Source: an uncultured Oceanospirillaceae bacterium
GTDB lineage: Bacteria; Pseudomonadota; Gammaproteobacteria; Pseudomonadales; Balneatricaceae
Direction: 5' to 3'
Length of the DNA stretch: 64,000 bases
NCBI GenBank assembly: GCA_937136055.1
Contig: CAKZOD010000089.1
Span: 28,873-92,872, forward strand
Below the pieces are notes generated by a model. That model saw only the letters and a list, made by a program, of their open reading frames with translations, did not search any database and was not told where the DNA came from. Of the stretch, positions 53,361 to 62,487 are shown in pieces (the stretch's first letter is position 1; every line of letters starts with the position of its first letter). Both the position numbers and the translations under genes were made by a program.

Positions 53361-53912
53361 ATGGCAATTATTGTTTTGAGGACGCCGCGACTCGATATTG
53401 GTTTACTCACCCCAGAGGAGTCTCACCTTCTCAAACGCTATTTGTTATTAAATCAAGAGCACTTAGCACCTTGGGAACCTGTGCGTGATCCATCCTATAC
53501 CACGGATTTTGAAATTAAGCTGCGCATTAAAAGTGCCTTACTGGGTTTTAAGCAACAGTCTGCTTTTCACTTTGTTATTCTCAATAAAGCACATGATGAA
53601 GTGTTGGGCGTGTGTAATTTTGCCAATGCTGTACGCGGTGCTTTACAAGCTTGTCATTTAGGTTACGCAATTTCAGTGGATCACCAAGGACAAGGGTTGA
53701 TGCCAGAAGCACTGAAAGTTTGCATTGAATATATGTTTAAAGAACAAAAGTTTCATCGCATTATGGCGAATTACATTCCCACTAATCACCGCAGCGAAAG
53801 TGTATTGACGAGTTTAGGCTTTAAACGTGAAGGCTACTCACCTGCCTATTTAAAAATTGCAGGCAGGTGGCAAGATCATGTATTAACCGCATTAATAAAC
53901 CCCGCGGATTAA
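53361..53912 (+). CDS. GNAT-family N-acetyltransferase, RimJ/RimL type
   Basis: 183 residues from the ATG at 53361. It has the RimJ/RimL pattern IVLRTPRLDIGLLTPEES at the start, the pyrophosphate-binding VDHQGQGLMPEALKVCIEYMF near residue 105, and FHRIMANYIPTNHRSESVLTSLGFKREGYSPAYLKIAGRWQDHVL. These proteins acetylate N-termini or side chains such as ribosomal proteins. A longer frame from 53343 (MLTGIYM) is rejected because AGGAA lies 10 bases before 53361. Target unknown. Confidence 0.88.
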   Translation: MAIIVLRTPRLDIGLLTPEESHLLKRYLLLNQEHLAPWEPVRDPSYTTDFEIKLRIKSALLGFKQQSAFHFVILNKAHDEVLGVCNFANAVRGALQACHLGYAISVDHQGQGLMPEALKVCIEYMFKEQKFHRIMANYIPTNHRSESVLTSLGFKREGYSPAYLKIAGRWQDHVLTALINPAD

Positions 53913-53922
53913 CTTCGCGGGG
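53900..53922. terminator. GC-rich hairpin between the GNAT gene and hutF
   Basis: Seven-base stem CCCCGCG (53900-53906) and CGCGGGG (53916-53922) spanning the GNAT stop, in a 19-base gap between convergent genes. There is no T run, so the terminator role is tentative. Confidence 0.4.
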
Positions 53923-53931
53923 AGTAGTAAG

Positions 53932-55302
53932 TTACAGTGCTGCACTCAAGGTTTTTAGCACATTGCGGTATTGCTCTGCACTGCTATCTTCTAAATGATG
54001 ACGACCATCTTCAACAACCCAGTTGCCCGCAACAAATACATCGCGAACAGGGTTTTGATGGCTGGCAAAAATAAAGCTATCCAATATGTGCTGGCTTTGA
54101 TGTGCAAACAAACTCACTTTGTTTTCATCAAGCACTAACAAATCTGCTTTTTTACCAACACTGATGGAATCACAGTTACGTCCAAGGCTTTGTGCGCCAC
54201 CTTGCACTGCACGTTGCCAAAGGTTGGCACCCACTGAAGCTTGCTCTGATGTTGCTAAAATAGCGCGTTGCTGCTTAATTAAACGCTGTGCATATTCCAA
54301 CCAGCGCAGCTCTTCGATAGGGTTCACTGAAATATGGCTATCAGAACCTATCGCAATCACACCGTCATCTTCTAAGTATTCAGTGGTCGGGAATATACCA
54401 TCGCCCAAATTCGCTTCTGTGGTTGGGCAAATACCTGCTACCGCTTTAGATTTAGCAATCCCTTGGCGCTCACTTTGGGTTAAATGTGTCGCGTGAATCA
54501 AGCACCAGTGCTGATCGACATCGATGTTGTCATAAAGCCACTGCACAGGTCTTTTTTGGCTAAATGCCAAGCTGTCATTAACTTCCTGTTGCTGCTCAGC
54601 AATATGAATGTGAATAGGTGCGCTAGCATCTAAGCTTTTCACATGGCCTAAAATATCATTGAGCATCGGCAAATCAGTTGCACGTAGCGAGTGCGGGGCA
54701 ATACCTACCCGAGACTCAGCATATTCTTTACTTAAATCAAAACAGTTGCTGACTAACTGATTGAACTGATCTGCATCATTTATAAAACGACACTGCCCAG
54801 GGTTTGCAGGCTGTGAGCCAAAACCACTGTACTGATAAGCCACTGGCAAATGCGTTAACGCAATACCTGCATTATCAGCAGCTTTGAAAATCTGAGAGGA
54901 CATTTCTGCCAAATTTTGATAGTGCTTACCATCTGATTGATGATGCAAGTAATGAAATTCACCGACATTGGTATAACCAGCTTTCAGCATTTCAATATAA
55001 AGCTGAGTTGCAATAGTTTGTAATTGATCAGGGTTAATTTGACCCAGAAAACCGTACATCACCTTGCGCCATGTCCAAAAACTATCTTGACCTTCGCTAC
55101 CCTGCTCACTCATACCGACAAACGCGCGTTGAAAGGCGTGCGAGTGGCAGTTACTCATGCCCGGTATAACAGGCCCCTTTAATCGAGTAGCCCCTTCTTC
55201 AAAGCCTGAGTTAATGGCCGTTATAACACCTTCTTCAATCACTAGCGTTTTATCACTTTGCCAGCCTGTGTCAGTAAAAATTTGTTGTGCATATAATTTC
55301 AT
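53932..55302 (-). CDS. hutF: formimidoylglutamate deiminase HutF
   Basis: Amidohydrolase of 456 residues that converts N-formimidoyl-L-glutamate to N-formyl-L-glutamate and ammonia in the five-step histidine pathway. Metal ligands are in GMSNCHSHAFQRAFVG, the later His in HIHIAEQQQEV and CLIHATHL, and the Asp in AIGSDSHISVNP. Length and motifs are complete. It is 10 bases downstream of hutG on the same strand, forming hutGF. Confidence 0.95.
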   Translation of the reverse strand: MKLYAQQIFTDTGWQSDKTLVIEEGVITAINSGFEEGATRLKGPVIPGMSNCHSHAFQRAFVGMSEQGSEGQDSFWTWRKVMYGFLGQINPDQLQTIATQLYIEMLKAGYTNVGEFHYLHHQSDGKHYQNLAEMSSQIFKAADNAGIALTHLPVAYQYSGFGSQPANPGQCRFINDADQFNQLVSNCFDLSKEYAESRVGIAPHSLRATDLPMLNDILGHVKSLDASAPIHIHIAEQQQEVNDSLAFSQKRPVQWLYDNIDVDQHWCLIHATHLTQSERQGIAKSKAVAGICPTTEANLGDGIFPTTEYLEDDGVIAIGSDSHISVNPIEELRWLEYAQRLIKQQRAILATSEQASVGANLWQRAVQGGAQSLGRNCDSISVGKKADLLVLDENKVSLFAHQSQHILDSFIFASHQNPVRDVFVAGNWVVEDGRHHLEDSSAEQYRNVLKTLSAAL

Positions 55303-55312
55303 TGCTTAATCC

Positions 55313-56113
55313 TTATTCACCGCTTTGTTGGCTGGCGAAGTTAAGTAGGTGCTGTACAAACTGGCGTAATACCTTTTTCACTTGCTCTGCATTGTCACTA
55401 TCAAATTGGGTTTCTGCGCTATTCATGTAAGTGCGTTGAGAAAGCTCAAGTTGCACCGCATGAATATTATTTGCAGGTTGGCCGTATGCACGAGTGATAT
55501 AACCGCCTTTAAAACGGCCATTAATCACTTGAGAATAAGGCTGGCAATCAAACTGCGCTAAGTGATCTTGTAGCGCTTGTGAACAACTTGAGCCATCAGC
55601 TGTGCCGAAGTTAAAATCTGGCAGCTGACCTTCAAAGAAACGTGCAACTTGTGAGCGAATAGAATGCGCATCTAACAGCAGCGCAACACCGTATTGGTCG
55701 CGCATCTGCTCAAGCGTCGTGGCAAGTTGATTGTGATAAGGCTGCCAATAAGTTGCAATACGACGAGCAACTTCAGCTTCATCTGGCTGTTTACCCTCTA
55801 CATATATAGCTGAAAAATCAAAGCAGCTGGTTGGGCAAAGCTCTGTACTTTGTGCACCCGGGTAAAGGTTCACACCTTTAGGGTCACGATTGAGGTCAAT
55901 AACAATACGGTTATAGCTCGGCTCTATCGTATAAACCCCCATCTCTTGGGCGAAATCGTAAAGTACATCAATACACCAATCGGTATCTGGTACCGCTAAG
56001 CCTTGCTCTGTCATTACGTGCTTAATTTCTTCTGCAATCATCTCGCCGTTATGAGGCATACTGATTAATAACGGCACGCGACCTGTTGTCACCTTACACA
56101 CTTGCACTGACAT
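55313..56113 (-). CDS. hutG: N-formylglutamate deformylase HutG
   Basis: 266-residue zinc hydrolase of the N-formylglutamate amidohydrolase family, last step of the HutF route (formate and glutamate). The motifs are VPLLISMPHNGEMI at the start, YNRIVIDLNRDPKGVNLYPGAQ, LLLDAHSIRSQ and GGYITRAYGQP. The upstream region carries a HutC-type palindrome, so transcription is probably repressed by HutC, which is not in the window. hutU, hutH and hutI are also not in the window. Confidence 0.95.
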   Translation of the reverse strand: MSVQVCKVTTGRVPLLISMPHNGEMIAEEIKHVMTEQGLAVPDTDWCIDVLYDFAQEMGVYTIEPSYNRIVIDLNRDPKGVNLYPGAQSTELCPTSCFDFSAIYVEGKQPDEAEVARRIATYWQPYHNQLATTLEQMRDQYGVALLLDAHSIRSQVARFFEGQLPDFNFGTADGSSCSQALQDHLAQFDCQPYSQVINGRFKGGYITRAYGQPANNIHAVQLELSQRTYMNSAETQFDSDNAEQVKKVLRQFVQHLLNFASQQSGE

Positions 56114-56176
56114 TTTTTATTCCTATTTCAAGCAGAGTATTCCCGTTGATTACTATTTCATCAACAAGCTGCTAGG

Positions 56177-56188
56177 TTGTATATACAA
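56177..56188. promoter_or_regulatory. HutC-type operator upstream of hutG
   Basis: Perfect 12-base palindrome TTGTATATACAA, matching the TTGTAnnTACAA core recognised by HutC of the GntR family in other gammaproteobacteria. It lies about 65 bases upstream of the hutG start and about 95 bases downstream of hutD's stop. Confidence 0.7.
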
Positions 56189-56283
56189 TCAAAATTTAAT
56201 TCTAGCTATTTTTACGAAGCATTTAAATGCTTTAGTAAAACTTTATTGTCTGGAATGTTTCACGAACAGATCTAGCTCGCAAA

Positions 56284-56922
56284 TTAATGATGAAAAAATT
56301 TAACCAGTATCAAGCTTGAAGGGGTAATTGAGTGTGCTGTTGTGATTGATAACGGTGCTTTTTCAACATTTACCTGCAACAAATGATGCTCAGATAACAG
56401 GCAATTATCACCGTTTAGGGTGATTGATAAGCCACCGTTTACGACAAAAACAACCAATAAATCACACTCTATCGGAGTTTTTTCAAGATCATTGCTTTTA
56501 ATAACCTCAACTTGATGCCGTCCATAAGTGCTATCACTCATGACATTAAACATGCTCGCGTTATCTTTATTTGGCAAATGGCAGCTCACTGCATCTTCAC
56601 CACTGAACGCTATATGCTTAAGTGGCGTTAAGGTGTAACTGTTATTGAGTGATTGTGCCTGTTTACTCTCTTTTGAAGTGCTGATCTCAAGCTGCACTTC
56701 ACTGCCTTGCAACATCACCTGTGTTCTATCAATACTTGGGAAGCTTGAGTAATCGCCATCTTCTGCCAAGGTTGCCATGCTCAACCGCCAGGCAAAAGCG
56801 CTCTCATCAGCAGAGCCCTTTTTATCCTGCTTAACTAGCTCAACGGTTGTGCCGCGGCCATTTTTCCAACGCTGTTGTGTATAATCTGATGGGGTAAATA
56901 TCTTGTAGCTAACTGTTGTCAC
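56284..56922 (-). CDS. hutD: HutD family protein
   Basis: 212-residue bicupin of the HutD/Ves family, found in histidine-utilisation operons and thought to bind formylglutamate or act as a regulator. The pattern is YTQQRWKNGRGTTVELV, FAWRLSMATLAEDGDYSSFPSIDRTQVMLQG and late SSLILVKFF. It lies upstream of hutG on the same strand, with the HutC-type site in the gap between them. Confidence 0.92.
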   Translation of the reverse strand: MTTVSYKIFTPSDYTQQRWKNGRGTTVELVKQDKKGSADESAFAWRLSMATLAEDGDYSSFPSIDRTQVMLQGSEVQLEISTSKESKQAQSLNNSYTLTPLKHIAFSGEDAVSCHLPNKDNASMFNVMSDSTYGRHQVEVIKSNDLEKTPIECDLLVVFVVNGGLSITLNGDNCLLSEHHLLQVNVEKAPLSITTAHSITPSSLILVKFFHH

Positions 56923-57049
56923 TGACTTTTCCTTTTCGACAATATCTTACACACCTTTTTTGAGTTCAACCGCCCAAATTAAAGGGCATCTCACGAAGGT
57001 GGATTAAACATTATCAATCGCGAAAAATATACATTCAATAATGCGTTAG

Positions 57050-57541
57050 CTATATTTTTTTCTGCCAGTGTACATCTGCCTCTTTAATAAATTGCTGCGG
57101 GTTTTTAAGCCATTTTTCGCGTACATCTAAGCTGTAATTGAGATAGAGCTTATTATCAATGATACTAAAAGCATAAGGGTCGGATGAAACCACCAGCCCA
57201 TAAGACATCGCGTAGGCACAATAACCACCGTATTGCGGTAAGTACTTTTCAGGAGACTGCTCAAAGCGCTGTTGGTTTTCTAGTGATGCGAAATACCAAG
57301 TGCTATTACTGTTTTGCACACTAAATTGTGCAAGACCTTGAACCGCTTTGTTTTCAGTAAAGTAGGCAACCGGATCAAAACCACGCAAAGCCCCCTGCTG
57401 CGTTTGGTACACTTTCTTACCATTTAAGGAGCAAGCGGACAGCAACAGCACACTCATCAGCACCGCGATTTTTGCGACTGTTTTTGCCTGCACTTTTGTG
57501 ATTACATTTACCAGCCGTGATCTACTCTTTGCCATCACCAT
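57050..57541 (-). CDS. YHS-domain lipoprotein
   Basis: 163 residues. An N-terminal hydrophobic stretch ends in the lipobox LLSAC (cysteine near residue 37), then a YHS-type domain with GALRGFDPVAYFTENKAVQG, WYFASLENQQRFEQSPEKYLPQYGGYCAYA and KLYLNYSLDVREKWLKNP. YHS domains are short metal-associated folds, often bound to copper or iron. Membrane anchoring through the lipid is expected. The start (MVMAKSR) is uncertain; MAKSR at residue 3 is an alternative. Confidence 0.82.
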   Translation of the reverse strand: MVMAKSRSRLVNVITKVQAKTVAKIAVLMSVLLLSACSLNGKKVYQTQQGALRGFDPVAYFTENKAVQGLAQFSVQNSNSTWYFASLENQQRFEQSPEKYLPQYGGYCAYAMSYGLVVSSDPYAFSIIDNKLYLNYSLDVREKWLKNPQQFIKEADVHWQKKI

Positions 57542-57967
57542 CTATTTCTCCTTCATTTGCAATATCAGTTAACGCTTTATCAACTAACCTTCTAACCTTC
57601 TGACCTTCTAAGCTATACGCCTGATAGAGCTATTTAGAGTCATTAAAAAGTGCAGTGTTTTATTTTTGAGCATTAAAATAAATCTAAATCCGCGACTTCA
57701 ATGTGAGAACAGAGTGTAAGATATTGGTTTTACAGGGGAAGTGAAAAATCTGAGCTGCACCCAAAGGTTCAGCGGGCATTTTTCTAACCGCCGTAGAATC
57801 AAGAGCTTGCGCTATGTGGTGCAGTGAAATCACTGATTCAGGTTAAAAGCACGATTGAGTGTTGCCCAGCAATAGTGAGCAGTGCTAGTGTATTTTGCAT
57901 TATTGCTTAAACCTATTTAAAACCTACTTAAACCTTACATAAGTCTCTCATTCAATTGGAGTTATCT
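57542..57967. other. intergenic region with a short tandem repeat and MITE copy 3
   Basis: About 425 bases. Contains three tandem 8-base units (ACCTTCTA, ACCTTCTG, ACCTTCTA at 57587-57610) and the MITE copy at 57683-57842. The remaining 125 bases before the exporter start should hold the promoter of the MMPL-diiron-ketosynthase operon. Confidence 0.5.
57683..57842 (-). mobile_element. 160-bp MITE-like repeat, copy 3
   Basis: Exactly 160 bases, differing from copy 2 at about a dozen positions and with no insertion or deletion. The left end is worn (TCTAAATC for CCTGAATC). Flanks are ATAAA (57678-57682) and TTAAA (57843-57847), a 5-base duplication with one change. The 53-codon frame is open until the last terminal codon, which is now TAG. 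Confidence 0.87.
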
Positions 57968-60166
57968 GTGCCTTTATATTCGGCGTTTAATAAATTAACG
58001 GGGTTCGTTATTCTTGTATTGCTGTTGGCCATCAGTGGCTTATCGCAACTCAGTAGTAATGCGAGCTACCTTGCTTATTTTGATAAAGACAGCCCTTTAG
58101 TGAATGCACATTTAACCAAGCGTGCTGACTTTTCAACACATGATCAGTTAGTGCTTATTTTGCACAGTAAAGACCAAGCTCCTCTATCCAATACCGCGAA
58201 CTTCTATAAACATTCAAAGCGGTTAATCAATGCGCTCGAAAAGCTCAGCAGCGTTAAAAATATCAACAGCTTCTTAAAGGAGTACCGTTGGCGCAACAAT
58301 GTTTTTAGCAAAAAGAGGCAACCTGTCTTGCTCAGCGAAGATGGCAGCAGCGCTATCATTTTGATTGATGTAGCACTTGACGATAATAAAGATGCCAAGC
58401 AGATACTTAACTTTAATAATCAAGTTAGTCAGCTTGTTGATGAACAGTTTGATCGCTCAAACATCAGCCACTTTCTCAGTGGGGAGCTAGGTTTGAACAA
58501 TGCCTATATTCAAACACTGCGCCATGATTTGAAACGTTTTTTACCTTTACTACTCATCACAATGTTAGTTGTTTTAGGGCTTATTTTAGCGAATTTCAAA
58601 TTATCTCTTGGTATTTTCTCGATTGGCCTTTTATCGACCTTGGGTGCTTTAGGTGTGATTGGCTGGCTCGGTTATTCACTCACATCCATTAATGCCTTCA
58701 CCCCTATCATAATCATTGGTTTATCGATAGTAACCAATATGCATAACTGCATCGCCTTTTATCAGCGCTTAGTCACCGGACAAGATAAGCAAGCGGCACT
58801 GACAAATAGCTTTTTTGAAAATCTAACTCCCGTCACTATGAGCTGCTTTACTACAGCCGCTGGCTTCTTGTTTTTGATCTCTAGTCCTTCACCACCTGTG
58901 GTGGTGACCGGTATTGCCAGTGCTATTGGTATCTTATTCTCATGGTTACTGAGCATCACTTTGTACCAGACAATGCTGTTGAAGCTCGCACCTGTTAAGC
59001 TCAATAAAAATAGCTTAGCGCAGCGTTTATGGCAGTGGCCAAGTGTGTCTTTTTTAAAGCGCTACAGCCGAGTGATTATACTTTTAGCCTGTTTAGCTGC
59101 CGCTTTAGGGGTAGCTGGCATTTCACAATTGACCATCAATGATAATGTTTATCGCTATTTCCCCAAAGATTATTCATTTCGACAATCTATCGATCTTTTA
59201 AAAAAGCAGTTTAACGGGGTTATTAATGTCGACTATGTCATTCAAGCTAAAACCCACTCATCTGAGCAAAACCCCATTCCTATCACAAGTTGGTCAAAGG
59301 AGCATTGGCAACAATTATCACGCTTTAGCGATCACCTTATCCAATCCAAACATGTAACGGCTCTCTATCCATCACAGCAACAATTGGCGCAGGAGCAGAT
59401 AAAAGCGTTTTATAACAAACAAAATACATCTAAATCTGGATTACATACGTACATTGATAAACAAGGGCACCAGCTACGTCTGCAGATAAAGCTCAACGAG
59501 CTTTCATCTAATCAGCTACTGGCATTTGATAAGGCCATTTCACAGTGGGTGAAAGATCAGTCATTGAGTGAGCTACAAATATCACAAGGCACCAGTGCTG
59601 ATATTTTGTTTGCCAATTTAAGTGACAACAATGCCCGTAGCATGTTGGTTTCTTTATTGATTGCATTAACAACCATCAGCATTGTCAGCGGTGTGTTGTT
59701 AGCTTCAATAAAGCTTTGTGGGCTAGTATTTATCTGTAATTTTTTACCGATAATTATAGCCTACGGGCTTTTAGGATTAACCGGTGGTTACTTAACTTTA
59801 GGTAGCACTGTGGTGATAGGCATGATTATTGGCATTATTGTAGATGACACGCTGCACCTATTGTTTAAATTTAAAAGATACAAACAGCAATCTAACATTA
59901 ATGAAGCATTAGCTAAGCTGCAACAACGAGTTTTTTCGCCGGTTATTCTCAGCAGCCTAGTAATTATATTAGCGCTCGCTGTAGGCCTAATCTCTGATTT
60001 TAAACCGACATTTGAAATCAGTTTATTTAGCATTGTCGTTATTATATTAGCGTTACTCACAGATATTTTGTTACTGCCTTGCTTGTTAGCAAAACAACTA
60101 TTTGCGAGTGAGATAAATACTACCCATGAGCATAGAGAATTAGCACAACATGAGAACAATGATTAA
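57968..60166 (+). CDS. MMPL/RND-family exporter
   Basis: About 732-residue inner-membrane transporter with two six-helix repeats. The N-terminal helix is followed by a periplasmic loop with the pattern FDKDSPLVNAHLTKRADFSTHDQLVLIL, and helices 2-6 carry GLSIVTNMHNC and FTTAAGFLFLISS-like segments. The second repeat ends with MIIGIIVDDTLHLLFKFKRYK. MMPL proteins export lipids and polyketide-like amphiphiles. I choose the GTG at 57968, with GGAG at 57958-57961; a longer frame uses TTG at 57956, which is inside that Shine-Dalgarno. Its stop overlaps the next ATG by one base. Confidence 0.9.
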   Translation: MPLYSAFNKLTGFVILVLLLAISGLSQLSSNASYLAYFDKDSPLVNAHLTKRADFSTHDQLVLILHSKDQAPLSNTANFYKHSKRLINALEKLSSVKNINSFLKEYRWRNNVFSKKRQPVLLSEDGSSAIILIDVALDDNKDAKQILNFNNQVSQLVDEQFDRSNISHFLSGELGLNNAYIQTLRHDLKRFLPLLLITMLVVLGLILANFKLSLGIFSIGLLSTLGALGVIGWLGYSLTSINAFTPIIIIGLSIVTNMHNCIAFYQRLVTGQDKQAALTNSFFENLTPVTMSCFTTAAGFLFLISSPSPPVVVTGIASAIGILFSWLLSITLYQTMLLKLAPVKLNKNSLAQRLWQWPSVSFLKRYSRVIILLACLAAALGVAGISQLTINDNVYRYFPKDYSFRQSIDLLKKQFNGVINVDYVIQAKTHSSEQNPIPITSWSKEHWQQLSRFSDHLIQSKHVTALYPSQQQLAQEQIKAFYNKQNTSKSGLHTYIDKQGHQLRLQIKLNELSSNQLLAFDKAISQWVKDQSLSELQISQGTSADILFANLSDNNARSMLVSLLIALTTISIVSGVLLASIKLCGLVFICNFLPIIIAYGLLGLTGGYLTLGSTVVIGMIIGIIVDDTLHLLFKFKRYKQQSNINEALAKLQQRVFSPVILSSLVIILALAVGLISDFKPTFEISLFSIVVIILALLTDILLLPCLLAKQLFASEINTTHEHRELAQHENND

Positions 60167-61002
60167 TGCGTTGCTTTGAGCTTCCTCAAGAGCCTAGCGA
60201 ATTCAAACTCGCTAAACAGCGCTTGCTCAATTCTACACAACATCCCATTGCAAACTGGCTTGAGCAATTTGGTAGTACAGCGATGTTGGCTAGCCAATTA
60301 AAAAGCTTAACCAATGAGCAAAGAAGCGCACTTGCTAAATTAATTCCCTTGCTACTTTGCGGTGAACAATCTGCTGTACATATTTTTAATCAAGAATCTA
60401 TGCGCTTATACCAAAACGTAATTGCTAATAATGATCAACAAGCGCAATTAGATTACACGCAAGCACTCACTACACTTGCCAATATAGAAGCTGATGAGCG
60501 TTATCACGAGCAAGCTTTACAACATATTTTAGCAGCGCTACCTGCAGATAAAGAACAACATAAAATAAAGCGCCAAGCGCAATTGTTTTATACTCAGATA
60601 GCTCATAATACGGCAACTCTAGCTGAGCATTTTCAAATGATTGCCAAACTTGATCGCTGTGTTTGTATATTGATGGACGCTGTTAGCAAAAGCAGCCTGC
60701 AAGGCACTGAGCTTGCCAAACTGTTTGAACTGATTAAAAAAGATGAGGCTAAGCATGTTGGATTCGCCAGAAAGCATAGCCTGCTACTGCAGAGTCATGA
60801 TGCTAAAGCGGCCACTGAGCAGTTAAGTTTTGATGTGCAATCGCGCTTAGTGTCACTATTAAAAACACACAGCGCCACCTTCGAGCATTTACAAATCGAT
60901 AGCCAAGCGCTGTTTGAGAGGCTACTCTATCAGCCTTTTAACCAACTTTTTCATCAGCAATCTTCTTCTCTCCACCAGCCTTTGCAGGACTTTAACGAAT
61001 GA
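60166..61002 (+). CDS. ferritin-like diiron protein
   Basis: 278-residue helical protein. Two ExxH-type diiron signatures, ADERYHEQAL near residue 117 and KKDEAKHVGFAR near residue 193, together with an upstream Glu in LLCGEQSAVHIF and a His in YTQIAHNTATLAEHF, fit a four-helix diiron carboxylate enzyme of the ferritin-like superfamily (AurF-like oxygenase or desaturase type). The exact reaction is unknown; oxidation of an acyl or amine substrate is the natural guess. It overlaps both neighbours, so its translation is coupled with them. Confidence 0.78.
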   Translation: MRCFELPQEPSEFKLAKQRLLNSTQHPIANWLEQFGSTAMLASQLKSLTNEQRSALAKLIPLLLCGEQSAVHIFNQESMRLYQNVIANNDQQAQLDYTQALTTLANIEADERYHEQALQHILAALPADKEQHKIKRQAQLFYTQIAHNTATLAEHFQMIAKLDRCVCILMDAVSKSSLQGTELAKLFELIKKDEAKHVGFARKHSLLLQSHDAKAATEQLSFDVQSRLVSLLKTHSATFEHLQIDSQALFERLLYQPFNQLFHQQSSSLHQPLQDFNE

Positions 61003-62063
61003 GCGCTATAATTTCACCGGCAAAAGTCACGTTATTAGGATGCGCCAACGCTTTTCCTAATCAACTTGTTAGTACAGAAGCCCTATTAGAGAAACTACAA
61101 TTTCACTGCTCAAAAACAATGGCGCGCCAAGCACGCTTTATTGCTAAGCGCTTAGGTGTAGAAAGTCGCTACCTTAGCCGAGATCTCGATAAAGCAGTGT
61201 GCGTTGCAAAACCTTCTGCGATTGAGCTATCAAGCCAAGCAATTAACAGTGCTAAAACGGCCGCCAATTTAGCTGATAATCCCTTTGGCTATTTACTTTC
61301 GCACACAGCAACTCCCCACACACTGTTGCCATCCAATGCAGCATGGATTAGTGATGCACTCCAATCAACAGCACCTTTCATGGAACTTAGGCAAGCTTGC
61401 ACAGGCTTTGCCAGTGCATTGCAAATCGCGGTACCTATGCTCAACCAAAACCCATCAATGGACCCTATCTGTATTGTCAGCGCTGAAACAGGATCGGTTT
61501 TTTTTGATATCAGCCCTGAATTTATTGATACCCAGCAATTGATTAATTACGTACAAATGGGTGATGGCGCATCCTCTGTTATTTTAGGCGCAGATGATGG
61601 CACCAATAGAAAAGTCATCAGCCACTGTTTTTCAGGTCATATTGGTATCGGCAAAGCCCCAGGGTTCGAGCTGATCGGTGGCGGCTCTGCTCAACCGAAC
61701 TGTGACAAAGGACTCCCCTACTTCGCCCACAATGCCACCAGCGTGAGAGCGCAAGGTGAAGCGCTATTTTTTGAAGGTATTGAAGTAATTAAGCAACAAG
61801 GTTTTAGCCTCGATGATTTTAAATTTATCATCCCCCACCAAGCAAATGGCCATATTGATACGCTCTTGAGCAAACGCCTCAACATAGAACAAAGCCGTGT
61901 TATCAACACCGCTAAGCAATGGGGAAACTTGGGCTCTGTTGCAATTTGGGCAAGCTTAACTCAGCTTATCCAGAGCGATCAATTATCCCCGGGAGACAAA
62001 GTATTAGTGTTAGGCGCCGAGGCAACTAAATATATGTATGGGGGCTTTATTTATCAGCATTAG
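60999..62063 (+). CDS. FabH-like 3-oxoacyl-ACP synthase III family protein
   Basis: 354-residue thiolase-fold condensing enzyme. The catalytic triad is intact: Cys in ELRQACTGFASALQIA, His in IIPHQANGHIDTLL and Asn in QWGNLGSVAIW. Late GAEATKYMYGGFIY closes the fold. The stretch SRDLDKAVC and the insert around residues 175-205 differ from housekeeping FabH. It overlaps the diiron gene by four bases (ATGA). It most likely condenses an acyl starter with malonyl-ACP or a second acyl group to build a lipid exported by the MMPL protein; this is inference from context. Confidence 0.9.
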   Translation: MSAIISPAKVTLLGCANAFPNQLVSTEALLEKLQFHCSKTMARQARFIAKRLGVESRYLSRDLDKAVCVAKPSAIELSSQAINSAKTAANLADNPFGYLLSHTATPHTLLPSNAAWISDALQSTAPFMELRQACTGFASALQIAVPMLNQNPSMDPICIVSAETGSVFFDISPEFIDTQQLINYVQMGDGASSVILGADDGTNRKVISHCFSGHIGIGKAPGFELIGGGSAQPNCDKGLPYFAHNATSVRAQGEALFFEGIEVIKQQGFSLDDFKFIIPHQANGHIDTLLSKRLNIEQSRVINTAKQWGNLGSVAIWASLTQLIQSDQLSPGDKVLVLGAEATKYMYGGFIYQH

Positions 62064-62211
62064 ATGCGCTGCCTCATAACGATTAAGTTTCAGGGACGAT
62101 TTATTAGTCGACACAACTTTTCAAAGCTAAACTTACTTTTCTTTACTCATCAGCATTTAAAGGGAGGAGACTGCAAAAGAAGCTTTGTTAATCTGTATGG
62201 TATAAGTTGAG
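62064..62211. other. junction between the ketosynthase gene and the cassette array
   Basis: About 150 bases with no ORF, terminator or attC-like structure that I can support. This gap should be the distal boundary of the integron. Confidence 0.45.
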
Positions 62212-62478
62212 TTAAACCTTTTCACTCTCAAATATCTCTGCAATCTCATATGCACGATCCATGTGTGGATCAAGTGATGGATCGCTAACCTGATAATCTG
62301 TAACCATACGAAAGTCCATAAATAGCTTTCGTTTAATTTTGTAGTGATGCTCTCTATCTTTATTCTTTAGGATATTGAGGGCACCTCGAACTTGCTTCCA
62401 GTTTGGGGCGGCTGTAACAGGGCGAGGAACGAGTGGCGTGTAAACCGTCCCAGCAGCCGCTGGTTGCGAACAACACAA
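62212..62478 (-). CDS. terminal integron cassette ORF, probably truncated
   Basis: Open frame of 88 codons with no recognised family. From about residue 24 the translation is coding-like (APNWKQVRGALNILKNKDRE, then YKIKRKLFMDFRMVTDYQV, then HMDRAYEIAEIFESEKV), while the first 23 codons fall in the possible attC remnant. Start codon is TTG and no Shine-Dalgarno is visible. I interpret the C-terminal 65 residues as the remnant of a cassette protein that lost its own start. Confidence 0.5.
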   Translation of the reverse strand: MCCSQPAAAGTVYTPLVPRPVTAAPNWKQVRGALNILKNKDREHHYKIKRKLFMDFRMVTDYQVSDPSLDPHMDRAYEIAEIFESEKV

Positions 62479-62487
62479 TCTTGTTAG
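62414..62487 (-). repeat. degenerate or chimeric attC-like site
   Basis: The minus strand has the outer attC box GCTAACAAG at the NUDIX stop codon (62481-62488) and GTTAC at 62414-62418, but the inner arms do not pair. The centre resembles the loop region of marine attC sites (recollection). It may be a truncated or rearranged site. Confidence 0.35.
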
